The notes: a model not told the origin generated them from the sequence alone. Shown: positions 49,990 through 61,557, numbered from the stretch's first letter. The stretch is DNA of 64,000 nucleotides from Acanthosoma haemorrhoidale (GCA_930367205.1 OV884015.1:31673288-31737287), one strand, 5' to 3'. Numbers and translations are program-made.

Positions 49990-50850
49990 ACTTTTTTTTT
50001 TCTTAGCTCTCTAATTATAAGATTAAGGATGAGGGGAAAATATAGGGATATTTGGGTTGAGCGGATCCTTGTACTAGGAGTACCAGCTTGAAGGTGGTGT
50101 GAGGAAATTAAGGAGTGTGGGAAGCCTCGGTAGAGGTTGATTGTTGCGTTACAGTGGTGAGAGTCCACTGGTGGTTGGGCCTAGAGTCCCTTTAGGCATG
50201 TAGTGTAGTCTTATTTAGTTTGATAGCAGTGATGGGTGCCCATTAGAGGCTTGTTGTTGGTGGGCCAAGCACCGTGATGTCCACCATTTGGTCTGCTTTG
50301 CCGGTAGCGGTGGGGGTGTCATGTCGTTTTCTTGCCCCTTTTATACTACAGTGACCTTTCTACCAATCGGGAGTATAATAATAAGCGTCCTCTTCTATAG
50401 CATTTACATGTTATACTGAGAGAATATTAGTAATATTTACTAATTATTTACAAATTATCAAATAGCTGTCACTGTAAGTTTTTATAATTCGCCCGTTCAT
50501 GGATATTTTCTTGGCGGATATCCCTTGAACCCTTCTTCGTCGAGGCTCCTCTGGGCTTTCTAACTTCTGACACTCGAAGGTGAGGTGATCCGTAGTCTGT
50601 TTAATCAGACGACATCACAAGCAGGGAAGGCTACATGGCCATTTGGGAATTGAGTCAATTTCTATTTTGACGTGGTAGCTGTCTTTACCGTAGGGAAGTG
50701 GTGTCTAGTTCTGCGTTTGAGTTTATGAAACATGCCTAGACGAAATAAAGGGCATAAATACAGACGATGTGCTAGGAATTTGGATAAGTGCGCATGGTCA
50801 ATGCTTTCTATACAAAGTTTATTTATATTTAAGTCCAGGCCAAGTTGAGC
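49990..50850 (-). pseudogene. Family B retrotransposon: decayed RT C-terminus plus 3' UTR and poly(A)
   Basis: From 50850 down to about 50465 the minus strand reads, across stops, HAHLSKFLAHRLYLCPLFRL, then a CDVV fragment, then KQTTDHLTFECQKLESP. The last resembles the H...C half of the C-terminal zinc motif in R1/I/LOA-type polymerases. The 3' UTR follows, aligning with the family B copies, down to a T-run at 49992-50001 (poly(A) tail). This copy therefore links family B to a zinc-motif non-LTR element. Many stops and shifts; no function expected. Confidence 0.6.
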
Positions 50851-51854
50851 TCATTCCCAACTTTATTGTGCTCTTTTTATTAAAAAAAAATAGCGTTTTT
50901 AAACGTTTACTTTTCAGTTGTGACAACAGTGACTAAGACACCGAATTATCAGTAGAGATACATTAGTGGTAAGTTTTGCTCCAACAGTAATGCATGTTGT
51001 ATTGTAATTAAAATGGGATGGTTTTTTTTTTTTTTTTTTTTGGTGGGTCCTTAGATTCTGTATAAAATATCGACGAGGTTTTAAAGCCTCTAATTGGACT
51101 CGTAGCTCAAGTTAATACCAGTCTCATTCACGATTAAATGCTCTCTATTAAGCCGAAATTCGTCCGTTAATTCAGGCTGTCCCTGAGTTTAGGACAATTT
51201 CTTTGTAACCAATCATCTAAAACATATGCCTGATATTTTTAAGTGTTTTAGGAGGCAGTTATTAATAAAATTGTAATTTAATGACCCAGCACCCCTATTA
51301 GGGTTGAGAAATGCGAAGCCCTGGCCAGTCTTTAAAGTTTTTCGCTATATTTGGCCGAAAGCGCCAGTATGTTGTGAACCTTGCTGGTTGCACAACTCAA
51401 AGGTACGACACATAGTTAGGGCTGACTCCTACGCAATCGTGGTTGACGTGCCTTGTGGTCAGGGACAGTGTGATGTTGAGCGTGGTTGGTTAGCGATCCA
51501 ATAGGCAGGTCCTTCTTGAAGGTACCTGAATTGGCAAAACTTTGACAATGGATATGTTATTGTTGTCAATAAAACTATTATGAAAAGGCTCTAGTCTTTT
51601 ATTGACTACATTGAAAATACACGCATGTCTCCCAACTAATGCCATAAAACACCCTGTAGCACCCTGGGAAATAATATTTTGTTTAGGTTTATCAAAAAAT
51701 GCTCAACATTGATTCTCAAAACTATTTACAGCAGTTATGTTGGTAACGCTTCCACCTAATCCCCCATCTTCAAGCTCTCCCGTTTATCTATAAACAAAAC
51801 TTATTACACTTTAAAAGTAAAATGCTTGTATTTTGTCTTAATTCCAGACTCCGA
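50851..51854. other. Intergenic DNA, no certain gene
   Basis: A T-run at 51021-51041 may be a minus-strand poly(A) tail. 51290-51520 is GC-richer with a 66-codon + frame (51304-51504) of no known family. Confidence 0.35.
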
Positions 51855-53330
51855 TGAACATATTTACTCTCTCACTTTTCAATGCTTGTAACTTCTATCA
51901 GATGTAAGCATCAAAGTTTCCTCAATCACTTTTGATGGTACATCATCCAAGTTTTCTTCTTTCGTAAGATTTTGTTGCAATTTGAAAGACTCGAACCAAC
52001 TGCTGACACAATTCACAACTGGATCTCATCGTGTCAATATTTTTTTAATCCAACATGCTAAAGTTAGTTCAAAATTCCTTCCGTGACTTGAAAGAACTAA
52101 TGGATTCGGATGGGAGAGTACCCAGCAATCAAAGAAATCGAACGAATTTAGATGATAAAATTAAAAACTAATTTGTCTGGTTCAAGAATCTGAAAATGAA
52201 AGTTTCAGCTCATGAAAGCTAGCAGCTCAACTGCTAAGTAGAAGTGTGGTGGATGCTTTGAAGTATTGTAAAGCAAAGAACATTCTCGCCTTTGAAGACT
52301 GTGATGGTACAATCAAATTGGTTACAATTTTTAATGATTTGTTTGATGTTCTGAATTTGAGAAGTATTAGAGGAAAATATTTGAAACAAGCCACCAATGA
52401 ATACAATGAAGTTGAACTTTTTCTCATGTTGGAGAAGGCAGAAAATTACATTCAACGTCTGAAAGAAAAAATGGCATGCTGGTACTCAATGGCCCTCAGA
52501 AAACTGGTTTTATGGGTTTTCTTATTTGTATCAACAGTATGCGCAATATGTATGACAGACTTGTAAAACAGGACAAATTATTGAAGTATATACCCATGTG
52601 CAGAATAAGTCAAGACTATTTAGAAAGATTGTTTGGTTATATCAGAAGGAGAGAAGTAAATAATGATAAGCCAAGTGCTTTTGAGTTTTGCCACTTGTTC
52701 ATAAAAATAATTGTACAGAAACAGTAACATGAAAGTGATACTTGAAAACAAAATACCAAGAGAAGTTCCAAGAGAAAGCGATGAAGATGAAGACACTCCC
52801 GAACCAATAGAACTAGTTTTTTCATCTTTAGTTTTGGATGCTGTGGAATACATTGCCAGTATACGTTGTCTACTGGTTGCCTATGGAGGAAAATAAAAAC
52901 ATGTTTACATGATGTGAACATTGTTTAACAGCTATCATCATCGACAACTAGAACAGCCTTTTAAATTTAACTATGAATTTGGTCTTGATTAAGAACTGTG
53001 GATGTTAAATGCAGCTGTCATCAAATGTTAACCGCATATGCAAGATTTGTGAAACAATTTTTAAGACGACCACCTTGAAATGCAAACTCAAAAGCAGCCT
53101 CAGCCAATTTACTTACCCATTGCTCGAATATCAGCTTCTTTGTAGAATCACCCTACATCTTAACTGCTGGAGAAGACAATCATATAAACTGGTTGATTGA
53201 AATTATTGGAAAAATTTATTCCAGTTGTAGAATAAACAAATACATCGATGACCAAAACGAGAACATTAAAAAACTTCAAGTCAGGCAGAAGCTGAAAGAA
53301 ATAGTTCATTTCAAATGTCAATACCAAATA
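51855..53330 (+). pseudogene. P-element / THAP9-type transposase pseudogene
   Basis: Broken + strand segments line up in order with the catalytic and C-terminal part of P-family transposases. SIKVSSITFDG (51907-51939) holds the FDG position of the first catalytic aspartate, and MLKLVQNSFRDLKELMDSDG follows (about 52055-52115). Next come DALKYCKAKNILAF with IKLVTIFNDLFDVLNLRS (52249-52365, with a gap) and QKTGFMGFLICINS (52497-52538). Then DYLERLFGYIRRREVNNDKP (52614-52673), the family's characteristic Q/D-H-L-E...F-x-IR block, and finally IKKLQVRQKLKEIVHFKCQ (near 53260-53315). At least four stops or frameshifts separate these. The N-terminal THAP zinc finger and leucine zipper are not found, nor are terminal inverted repeats. 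Confidence 0.82.
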
Positions 53331-54519
53331 TGCTTATTAATATTTAAGTGTTAAATAATGAATGGTTAATTGTCAGTTATGTATGTTATGAAATTAATTA
53401 TGTCAGTGTTAATTTCGTTAATGTATTAAATATAATAGTAGTAGACAGGCAATTTTTGTTTTTGATTGAGTGTAAAAAATAATAAACCTTATAATAATAT
53501 ACATTATATGTGTACTTGTAAGCTTGTTAATAATAATAAATATTAATTCATTTCATTTTTAGTATAATTTTGTTCACCTCTCTACCCATATTCAATTTAT
53601 TCCCTAATTCACCTAATTAACATGAACTGAATATCCTGTACTACAATCCCTTTGTTTTGGCCTAATTTCAACTCTGTCTAAAAAGGGTGTTTCTTCATAT
53701 CTCCTTTAACCACTACATTCCTAACTAACTTTTTAGCTTTTCATTGTAAATATAACACTGCTGCGCTGGAGCTATGTCTGACCACTTTTCTCACGATACC
53801 GATCTGAAACTGGAGGAGACTTTTAGCTGTTCTGTCAGTTAAGTGAATATATAGCAAGGGAACCGTACAACAGAGCTGGCCGGAGGATGATGATTTATAA
53901 ATTTTATTCAGCTTTAAATTGAGGATTATAACATTTCAATCTATGGGGGTAAATATTTTTATATATACCATTAAATCAGTTCATTGTTTGATAATTAACT
54001 AATTCTAATAATTTATAGTCAATTGATAATATATAATGTTTTCTTTAATATTGTTTAAACTGATTCATTATCAATTGTTAGCATAAATTGATAAAATTTA
54101 TTGGAATCATATCAGCAACTCACACATGATTTCTTTTATAATTATATGTAGCTAGTTTTAAGTCACATAATTATCTATAAACAATAGAATTAATTAATAT
54201 TGACAGCCGATGACATTATCATAAACTGTAAAAAATTCATTATATCTCAAGCCATTCAGATCTATTTGTTATTATTTTAGCATAGCTGTTAAAATATTCA
54301 TTTTACTTGAGCTGAAACTAAGCATATTGTTTTTGGTAAAACATATATAATTTTAATGCACTATTTCATTACTAACTGGTTATATTCCATTTAGTATTAA
54401 GCATTATACTTTACAATTTTTTATCAGGTACTTGCCCAATTAATTATGTATGTTAATAACTATTAATTTAACATAACAACACTGTTAGCTACAAATAAAC
54501 TACTCATTGAAATAACCGA
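53331..54519. other. AT-rich intergenic DNA, no gene seen
   Basis: Very AT-rich apart from 53755-53900, a short GC-richer stretch that is unrecognised. Confidence 0.45.
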
Positions 54520-54524
54520 AATAG

Positions 54525-55167
54525 GGTTTTAATCAATCATTCATTTCACTGACCCAACCATTATGTCAACCATTACATGAGGTGGTGTATCATAGGATTA
54601 ATTAATGAAAGGCTCTTTATTATGTACAAGTTATTTATTTTTCAAATAGGAAGTAGCAATTTGATTTAAAAGATCTGCTTTACAAAACAGCGGGATGCTC
54701 ATATATACTAAGCTGCTGAAAAAACACCAAACCTATCAGCCCTATAGAAATTATTGGTATTACAAAAGTACAAATATACATTATTACTTAAAACAAAGAG
54801 AAAATTGTTGAATAAAAATTAAAATGTGATAATCAATAATTAACTGGGAGAAAAAAAATACACTAGCAGGATCGGAACTAGAAACCGAGACCTCCCCAAT
54901 ATCTAATTGGAGTGCTCTACCTACCTAAGTATCCTGCAAAAAACAGGACGACCTTACCAATTAGAATCCTCTTTGATAAGCACTCTCAGTGGCCTTTTTA
55001 AAATAAGAAATGTACACTTCTCATGTAAAATGTTATAGAATAATAGTAGTATTTATTATGTATCAGTAATAATTATTATTGTAAATAAATATTAGTGCAT
55101 AGTTTAAAAAATAAAAGATTTCACAGCATGATTGTTAATTGTAAATTGGAGCTGAGTTTCTTTAGGT
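54525..55167. repeat. Long near-palindrome, left arm
   Basis: Pairs with 55242-55835. The inner 20 bp are perfect (ggagctgagtttctttaggt, 55148-55167), and long stretches such as taaaagatttcacagcatga (55112) and gccctatagaaattattg (54741) are shared. By eye about four in five bases match, with small indels. It includes a minus-strand tRNA-like unit at 54845-54930. Confidence 0.85.
54845..54930 (-). repeat. tRNA-like unit in the left palindrome arm
   Basis: The minus strand reads taggtaggtagagcactcc (A-box-like), then agttccgatcc (B-box-like, 54879-54869), then a T-run terminator. Same style as 11572-11660. Stem pairing is imperfect. Confidence 0.45.
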
Positions 55168-55241
55168 GAATTAGCGGTTTTTGTTGAGGAGCGGTATAAA
55201 AGAAAGAACATACTCCCTCTAGAACATACCATGGCAGATTA

Positions 55242-55835
55242 ACCTAAAGAAACTCAGCTCCGATTATAAATTACCATTAATAATCATGCTGTGAAATCTT
55301 TTATTTTTTTAACTATTTAATAATATTTTACTTACAATAATACATAATAAATACTGCTATTATCCTATTACATTTTATACAAGAAGTGTACATTTCTTAT
55401 TTCAAAATGGCCAATGAGAGTGCTAACCAAAGAGAATTCTTATTGGTAAGGTGCTCCAATCTTGCAGGGTAGCTCAATATCTAGAGCATCCCCTCTAGTT
55501 ATTATTGGAGAGATCTCATGTTCTCTTTTTGCTGTTAATTATTTATTACATTTTACTGTTATTCTACACTTTTTACTTTGTTTTAAGTAATAATGTATAT
55601 TTGTATAGTTGTACTTTTTTTATAACAATAATTTCTATAGGGCTTATAAGTATGCTGGTTTGTCAATAACTCAACATATTTGGGCATCTCCGCTGTTTTG
55701 TAAAGCAAGTCTTTTAAATAAAATGTCTACTTCCTACTTGAAAAAAAAAAATTTGTACATAATAAAGAGCTTTACATTAATCAATTCCTATGAAACATCA
55801 CCATTACGTGAAAACATTACAAACCCTTAATGAAA
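55242..55835. repeat. Long near-palindrome, right arm
   Basis: Reverse complement of 54525-55167. The loop between the arms is only about 74 nt (55168-55241), so a transcript would fold into a hairpin of roughly 600 bp. Confidence 0.85.
55463..55545 (+). repeat. tRNA-like unit in the right palindrome arm
   Basis: gcagggtagctcaatatcta then gagcatcc has the D-arm/A-box layout of a tRNA. The B-box side has decayed to gagatctcatgttctc, followed by a T-run. Counterpart of 54845-54930. Confidence 0.45.
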
Positions 55836-56400
55836 ACTTTTTTTTTTTTTTTAATAGGTCTGAATTCTAAAATAAATTAAGTTTGTTAGGACTTCGACAA
55901 ACAATGTTTATTTCTTAGACAAAGTTGAGAGATCCTAAGGAATATAAGCTTTTTTTTCTCTCTGTTCGTGACGTTAATGTGTTGATGTGTGTTTACTGAA
56001 AATAAATCTGTACTACCAAAAGGGTTCTGAAATGTACCTTTGAAATTTTATAATCATTTTATCATTAAGACAATTCCTCTAAAACTAATTGAAAGGAATT
56101 ATTTGTTTATTGATCTATATTATTAATTGATTTGTAATTGTCAAAAGCTTACGTAAATAAAGAAAGCGAAAATCACTCTTGTAGAAATCCACTAAGCACG
56201 GTTAAGTAAATTACAGATAATGTACGACAAATTAAATATACAAATATGTGTGCTGGTGAGCACAGATGAAGCAAGTGGACTGTATATGTGAAACGAAAGA
56301 TTCTTGTCTTTTATAACTGGAGTTTACATAAGCATGTAATAAGTATTGTAAGTCTGAAAGGAAAAGGTTATGAGGATAATTTAGAATTAAAATGATTCGT
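55836..56400. other. AT-rich intergenic DNA, no gene seen
   Basis: A T-run at 55839-55852 adjoins the palindrome and could be a poly(A) end. Nothing else recognised. Confidence 0.4.
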
Positions 56401-56630
56401 TACTTAGCGTTTCTGTTACATGCGTTTCTTCAGTCCTCAACTCTGAGACCAACCTATATGATCCCTAACCAACCATGCTTGACATCAGCTTTGACCAATT
56501 AGAGGCTTCAAAACCGCCTGTGCCTAGGTGGTAAAGGGATGTTTATTGCTGGTCAATTCGTCTGTCAAACCCCTTTTAACGGCAGCCGCCTAATGATCAG
56601 CTGCATTAAATTTACATTTCTTATTTCTAT
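56401..56630. other. GC-rich single-copy island
   Basis: Balanced composition, with no frame and no copy elsewhere in the window. Possible regulatory element. Confidence 0.2.
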
Positions 56631-57360
56631 TATATTATAAATTATATATTATGTTACAAATTATATATTATTAATAGTTAGAGGATTTGAAAGAAGTGTT
56701 TAATTTTGGTCTTCACTAGAGGCAGCTGAACTATATAATTGAGCAAATAGATTTGAAATTAGCTCTAATTAATGTTTGGTCAGATTGTAAAAAAATACGT
56801 GAAGAAACATTCTGACACCCTATTATCCTCCAGTCCAAAATATGCGAGGAAGGGGTGAATTGGTTAAATTAGGAAAGAAAGTTTTTCCGGCTTGATATTT
56901 TTATTTGTATTTATGACAAATACTTTCTCGCATTCATGTTAAGACATAAATTTCAACAGAAAAAGTAGTTGAATCGTTAAAATAGAAATAGGAAAACATA
57001 AAATTGTACGTAGGGTATCACCCCCCCCCCTTCCTGTTCAAACATCGTTCACTCAGATGAGCTCCATTCACTTATCTATTTCCTAAGAAATACCAATAAA
57101 GGTAAAATCACACCCTGGGCATCTGGTGTATAATCTGTTGTTCATTGCAGTCGTCCGAAATACTGCTGGTAGATCCACAAATGGTTTAACAATAGTAGTA
57201 GTAAACAAAACCACAAAACTGAAGCTAAATCATTACGTTACTTCTTTTTTTTTTTTTTCATTAAACGAACAATTCAAAGGAATTCTATTTCAGTTTTAGA
57301 TACTTAAAGAAACCACAACCGTTTTATAAATAAAAGAAAAGTAATCGTTATAAATGAGAA
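56631..57360. other. AT-rich intergenic DNA, no gene seen
   Basis: Nothing recognised. Confidence 0.4.
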
Positions 57361-57654
57361 AGAGTATGGCTTTGAAGTATTAAGAGACATTATGCCTGAG
57401 GGGATTTCCCTGATCAAAATAACAAAGGAACTGAAAAGAAAATTAAGAAACCGAGCTGTAAGCAACTACTTCTCTGGTATGTGTAATTACTCGGAACAGC
57501 CTCGCTAAGAGAGATAAGAAAGGAAACTTGGCCGGAAGTGAACATCAAAGAGAGCTGAAGAAGAGCCGCGAACTAGTAAGAAGGATTCGCAGCGAACAAA
57601 GTTTGCCACAGTCAAGTGCTAATGAAAAACAACTGAGAGCGGCCTTGCACAGGA
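57361..57654 (+). other. Possible orphan exon(s) or decayed coding sequence
   Basis: Two charged, protein-like stretches are read on the + strand. The first, at 57365-57505, includes FEVLRDIMPEGISLIKITKE and ends at a stop. The second, at 57505-57654, includes HQRELKKSRELVRRIRSEQS and ends just before a donor-like ggagtaagtg. Composition resembles real helical protein more than the AT-rich chance frames nearby, but no family is recognised and an acceptor site is not clear. Confidence 0.22.
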
Positions 57655-58604
57655 GTAAGTGCCTCTCCATAACATCTAATTATAGTTTGTCACTTTTGTA
57701 CGACTTAGAACTTCCCTTTTAACCTCTTCACAAACTAAGCCTTTTCATAATCTAGAAATATATAACTACAAAGCTTGTAGTAATGTATACCTGAGTAATC
57801 TTGTCGATACGTGTACAGATCCAATCTTACCTGTGTAAATTGGCACGAATAAATCCATGAAACAAGACCACATGACGAGGTATAGCTACGCCTAAGGTTC
57901 CCGAGTTGGTCGTTGACGGCGAGGAGCTAGTATTGTTGGTACTAGGCTATTAATTTTCAAACTTAATTTCTGTTTTCTAAACGGGACTTACTACTTATTT
58001 ATTCAAAGGGCCTTGTGAGGATACATGGACCCCTGTCACACCATCGTCGTCTGTTTCTTCACCTGAATGCATTGAAACTGCTAACCACTCCCTGTCCTGA
58101 GTGCCACGCCTCAGAACTAAAAAATAAACATCTAACAGAACTGAAAATAAGTAAAAGGTACATATCCCCTTTTACCCTGGCAACACAGATTTACTAAGGA
58201 AAGAATCAATACAATATTTTTAGTAACGTTATTAGCAACAGTATTAACAATGTACATTTATTCTTTTTTATCAACCAATCATTTGAAAACTTTCAGTCAC
58301 TTACCTAACGAAATATATAAATTTTGCAGCAAGATGTAGGACTGTACTGGAGGACAAATTGTTGTGAGGTCAGGTCTATACTTCGTGACCATATTCTTGG
58401 ATGATCTATGGATATTCCAACACACTCTGTTTTGGCCACCAAGCGAGCCCACCTTGGTAGGCGAAAAATAAAAAACTTTCAAGTGCACACAGTATAGAAC
58501 CACTCGAAGGGGAAGGTCGATTTAAACCAAAAATACATTACGCAGAGAACAGAAGTGACAAAAAATGATTCTTTATGGACTCAAATAGGTTTTTAGAGTC
58601 ATAA
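57655..58604. other. Intergenic DNA, no gene seen
   Basis: Mixed composition, short chance frames only. Confidence 0.4.
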
Positions 58605-58612
58605 GCTATGAC
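58605..58612. repeat. 8-bp target-site duplication, left copy
   Basis: gctatgac, repeated exactly at 58857-58864. Confidence 0.9.
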
Positions 58613-58856
58613 CAGAGGCGTAACTACAGGGTGGCAGGGCTGGCAAAATGCCACGGGCCCCCGGCCCAAGTGGCCGCGAGCTCAGAAATATTGTTTTAAT
58701 ATTGTACCTATTTATAAAAATATTAAAATATATATACCATAATACAAATTATTGGTTGTGGGTAACTAAACTACTCGTAAGTATAATAAAGCTTAATGAT
58801 AGGGCCCCCATTAAAGGAATTTGCCACGGGCCCCAGATGATATAGTTACGCCACTG
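58613..58856. mobile_element. hAT-superfamily MITE (244 bp)
   Basis: Terminal inverted repeats are cagaggcgtaacta at the left and, in reverse complement, cagtggcgtaacta at the right (13 of 14 match). A second inverted block, ttgccacgggcccc-like, lies inside each end, and the interior is AT-rich. The perfect 8-bp target duplication and cag(a/t)g ends are hallmarks of the hAT superfamily. It has no coding capacity, so it would need transposase from elsewhere. Confidence 0.93.
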
Positions 58857-58864
58857 GCTATGAC
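58857..58864. repeat. 8-bp target-site duplication, right copy
   Basis: gctatgac. Confidence 0.9.
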
Positions 58865-60537
58865 CGCGAGATCTGATCTGGCTGAAATACGAGCTTGACC
58901 TTTATTTGACCATAGAAGTCTGCAAAATTTGAAGAAGTTCTATTGAGTTTGAAGGGAGTTGGAGGCAATTAAAATGGTGCACGAGCGATCTCACTGCATA
59001 GTAGATTGAATATATATAACGAGGTAACTCGTTTCTAATTCAGAAAATTTTGAAGTTTTAAGACACAGGGTTTTTCAAAATAAATCTGTTTATCGTACCA
59101 CATACAACGCATATTCCAGTGTGTTGTGAATATCTTGAGTATGAATGAGATGTCATTTCTGATAGATTGAATCGTTTTCCTAGTCATACAAAAAGAGGGA
59201 CCAAATGTGATCGTCCCATACTTGTACAAAAGTTAATACTCTCCTTTCGGATTTGGTGAAAATTCCTAGAATAAGTCAATGTCAATAACATAAAATAGAA
59301 ATTTTTATTTGATTTGATTTTTCAAATTTTACAGTACATATTTTTGTCCTCCAACCAAAGAGGCTTGTGAATGCTTGTAGTTAAATTGCGCGTTAAGTCC
59401 TATATGTTCCAAATGGAAGCAATAAGAACTCAGTTCTCGGTAATGAGGCTGGGTCTACGACCACTTGGTTGCAGAAGAGTGGCCAGTAAGCCCACCTACT
59501 ATCATTGCTTCGGAATGCCAACCATAATGAAACCCCTGTCTAATTGGTAAAGGCATTATTAAGCATTAGATCCAATGCCCGTATTTGATTGCCTAGGGCC
59601 CCTTACATACATAGGCGTTCATCTAATATAAATGCTAACAGCAAAAACCAAAGAAATAGGACTTCCTTTAATTTGTGTCTAGGTTATTTAAAGTAAACTC
59701 ATATTGGATAAATATGTTTTATTTCTTTGCGTTCAGCGGCCATTGTGATTCAAATAAGATATATAGGGCTGTGTACTGGTAAGCATCATTTTGCAGCGAG
59801 AATAAGAAAGCTGAATTTGATACGACCAGGCCATAAAGGGAATTAGTTCCCAAACTTATGAGATTAAATGGTAAATCTTTTTTTTTTTTTTTGGTGATGA
59901 ATTTACTATATTATTATACTCGCCTATTTTTCCGTCGTAGGTAAATTACCCCCTCCATCCACACAAGTAGAGGTAGTTCTTGATGTTTGGACTACGTAGT
60001 ACAAACATCGATAATTTCCCTGTCGTTTGTGGGTAAGCCTTGAGGACGTTAACGGACAGACAGTCCACGAAATCCCAACGGAAAAATATTTTCTAACTCT
60101 AGGCAGGAACTGCACAATTTAAATATGGGCACTCCTGCAACTGTACACACACCTCAAAGTGTTTGTGGCGTATTCTGCCCCACTTGAGGGGATGGAGTGT
60201 TTACCACGCGGGACGCGAAAGTGAGCCTCAAAGTATTGTTACTGTTGTGGGGGGAGGGGAGACCGTCTACACAAAGCTACTACGAAAATGAATAAAATTG
60301 AGCCGGACACCACAAAAGAAAGAGTCATTAGAATACCTCTATTTTGGTTAAAATCCAAAAGAATTGATACGAGAGTGCTGGTACGCGATTGGCTGGCGGT
60401 CAAGACTGAGCGTTTCCTCAGAGAAATAGCCCTTTTTTTATATTATACTAAAAATTAAACAAACTTATTATGATTGGAGTTGGAGGAACCGTGAACACAT
60501 CACTGGACGGATGAATTTGATGGGATATCGGTCAAGG
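58865..60537. other. Intergenic DNA, no gene seen
   Basis: Contains two GC-richer parts (59340-59620 and 60140-60290) that I do not recognise and a T-run at 59879-59892 that may be a minus-strand poly(A) tail. Confidence 0.4.
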
Positions 60538-60569
60538 TTGATGAAAAACAAATGTAAGTTTTTCATCAA
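60538..60569. repeat. Perfect 12-bp hairpin
   Basis: ttgatgaaaaac (60538-60549), an 8-nt loop, then gtttttcatcaa (60558-60569). It lies next to the ctgatga...gaaac motif at 60587-60613 on the minus strand and may form part of the same RNA structure. Confidence 0.8.
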
Positions 60570-60586
60570 ATTTATTAATGGACAAC

Positions 60587-61070
60587 GTTTCAATATGGGT
60601 AGGTCTTCATCAGATCCTAACTGTAATAAAAGAAAGCTATGTCTAAAGAAGTGAGGTAATCATAATTAACAAAAGTAAGGATCTAAACAATAGGAACACA
60701 AAAATTATAAGTGAGCTACGAATAGCTTATGAATAGATAGAAAACTGAAGTAGATCTTAGGAATGGCTATAAAGAATATAAAAATCCTTACCGACTAACA
60801 ACCTACTCCTCAGTTCTCTGATCTCATTGAAAGACTGTAGCTCTAACTGACCCATAATAGGTTTGTAAATTCAACATTTCCTCATCTATTGACATATTGC
60901 CATATTACCTTATTGTACCTATCTATGTCATCCCCACCTTGTAAGATTCCTTTGTTTATCATTTGTAATTGGTGAAATTCGGTTCCATTGTCTACAATTT
61001 TGTTAAAAACACATTCATTATGATAACTTCTCAAAACTTTGTTACATCTTTTCCGATTTCCCATTTGTAG
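60587..61070 (-). pseudogene. Possible Penelope-like element remnant with hammerhead-like motif
   Basis: A 60-codon minus-strand frame (61064-60882) reads SYHNECVFNKIVDNGTEFHQ, then LQMINKG, then DIDRYNKVIWQYV. This order of F-x-x-x-[IL]-x-[DE]-NG-x-x-F ... INKG ... LExxEIY type recalls the segment after the GIY-YIG endonuclease in Penelope-like ORFs. About 270 bp downstream the minus strand has ctgatga (60613-60607), a spacer and gaaac (60591-60587), the conserved core order of hammerhead ribozymes reported in such elements. No RT or GIY-YIG core is visible, so this is tentative. Confidence 0.33.
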
Positions 61071-61465
61071 ATAATTACTTTATTTTCTTGTACATATTTT
61101 GTCGCAAACTAGCAGACCCTTTTTAGATAGTATCTTACATTTTGTTTTACGTGTAACTGTTTTATCTTTATTTATATGCAGTCATATCAATTATGTATTT
61201 CGATTACGTCCATGTACTTATCAATTAGGTGTTTCATAAGGTATTAATAGTGAACCTTACCTCTTTGTGTACCTATTAATTTATACCTCTCTTTTGTTAA
61301 TTTGATCACTACATAGTTCTTTAACATCTCTCTTTCATCGCCTGAGCCGATAGCCCAAGAAACTTATCCTAATTGGAATTACAAACCGATTTTATTTTGT
61401 TTTCAATGTTAACAATTTCAAGTAACAACACATTGCGCACAAGCCTTCTTTATGAAACAATACTC
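61071..61465. other. AT-rich intergenic DNA upstream of NOG1
   Basis: No gene seen. A short + frame at 61373-61576 runs into the promoter and is not convincing. Confidence 0.45.
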
Positions 61466-61470
61466 AAAAT

Positions 61471-61490
61471 AATCGATAACACTATCGATT
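61471..61490. promoter_or_regulatory. Mirrored pair of DRE-like sites
   Basis: aatcgata, 4-nt spacer acac, tatcgatt: a perfect 8-bp inverted repeat in which each half matches 7 of 8 bases of TATCGATA. That motif is the DREF/BEAF site common in promoters of insect housekeeping genes. It lies 125-145 bp before the NOG1 start codon. Confidence 0.5.
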
Positions 61491-61518
61491 ACTACTTTCT
61501 ATTCTTCAACGTTTATAA

Positions 61519-61532
61519 CCTTCTCCTCTTCT
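61519..61532 (+). promoter_or_regulatory. Pyrimidine tract, possible TCT/TOP-type initiator
   Basis: ccttctcctcttct lies about 85-95 bp before the ATG. Insect translation and ribosome-assembly genes often initiate in such tracts. The start site itself is not visible from sequence. Confidence 0.3.
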
Positions 61533-61557
61533 ATAACCCACTCCATCGGGTATATGA

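Noticed and set aside
52227..52921. Minus-strand frames opposite the P-transposase relic
   Set aside because: The + strand carries the recognisable transposase blocks.
60587..60613. Complete hammerhead ribozyme
   Set aside because: Core words are present but stem II pairing between them is poor by eye; kept only as a candidate motif.
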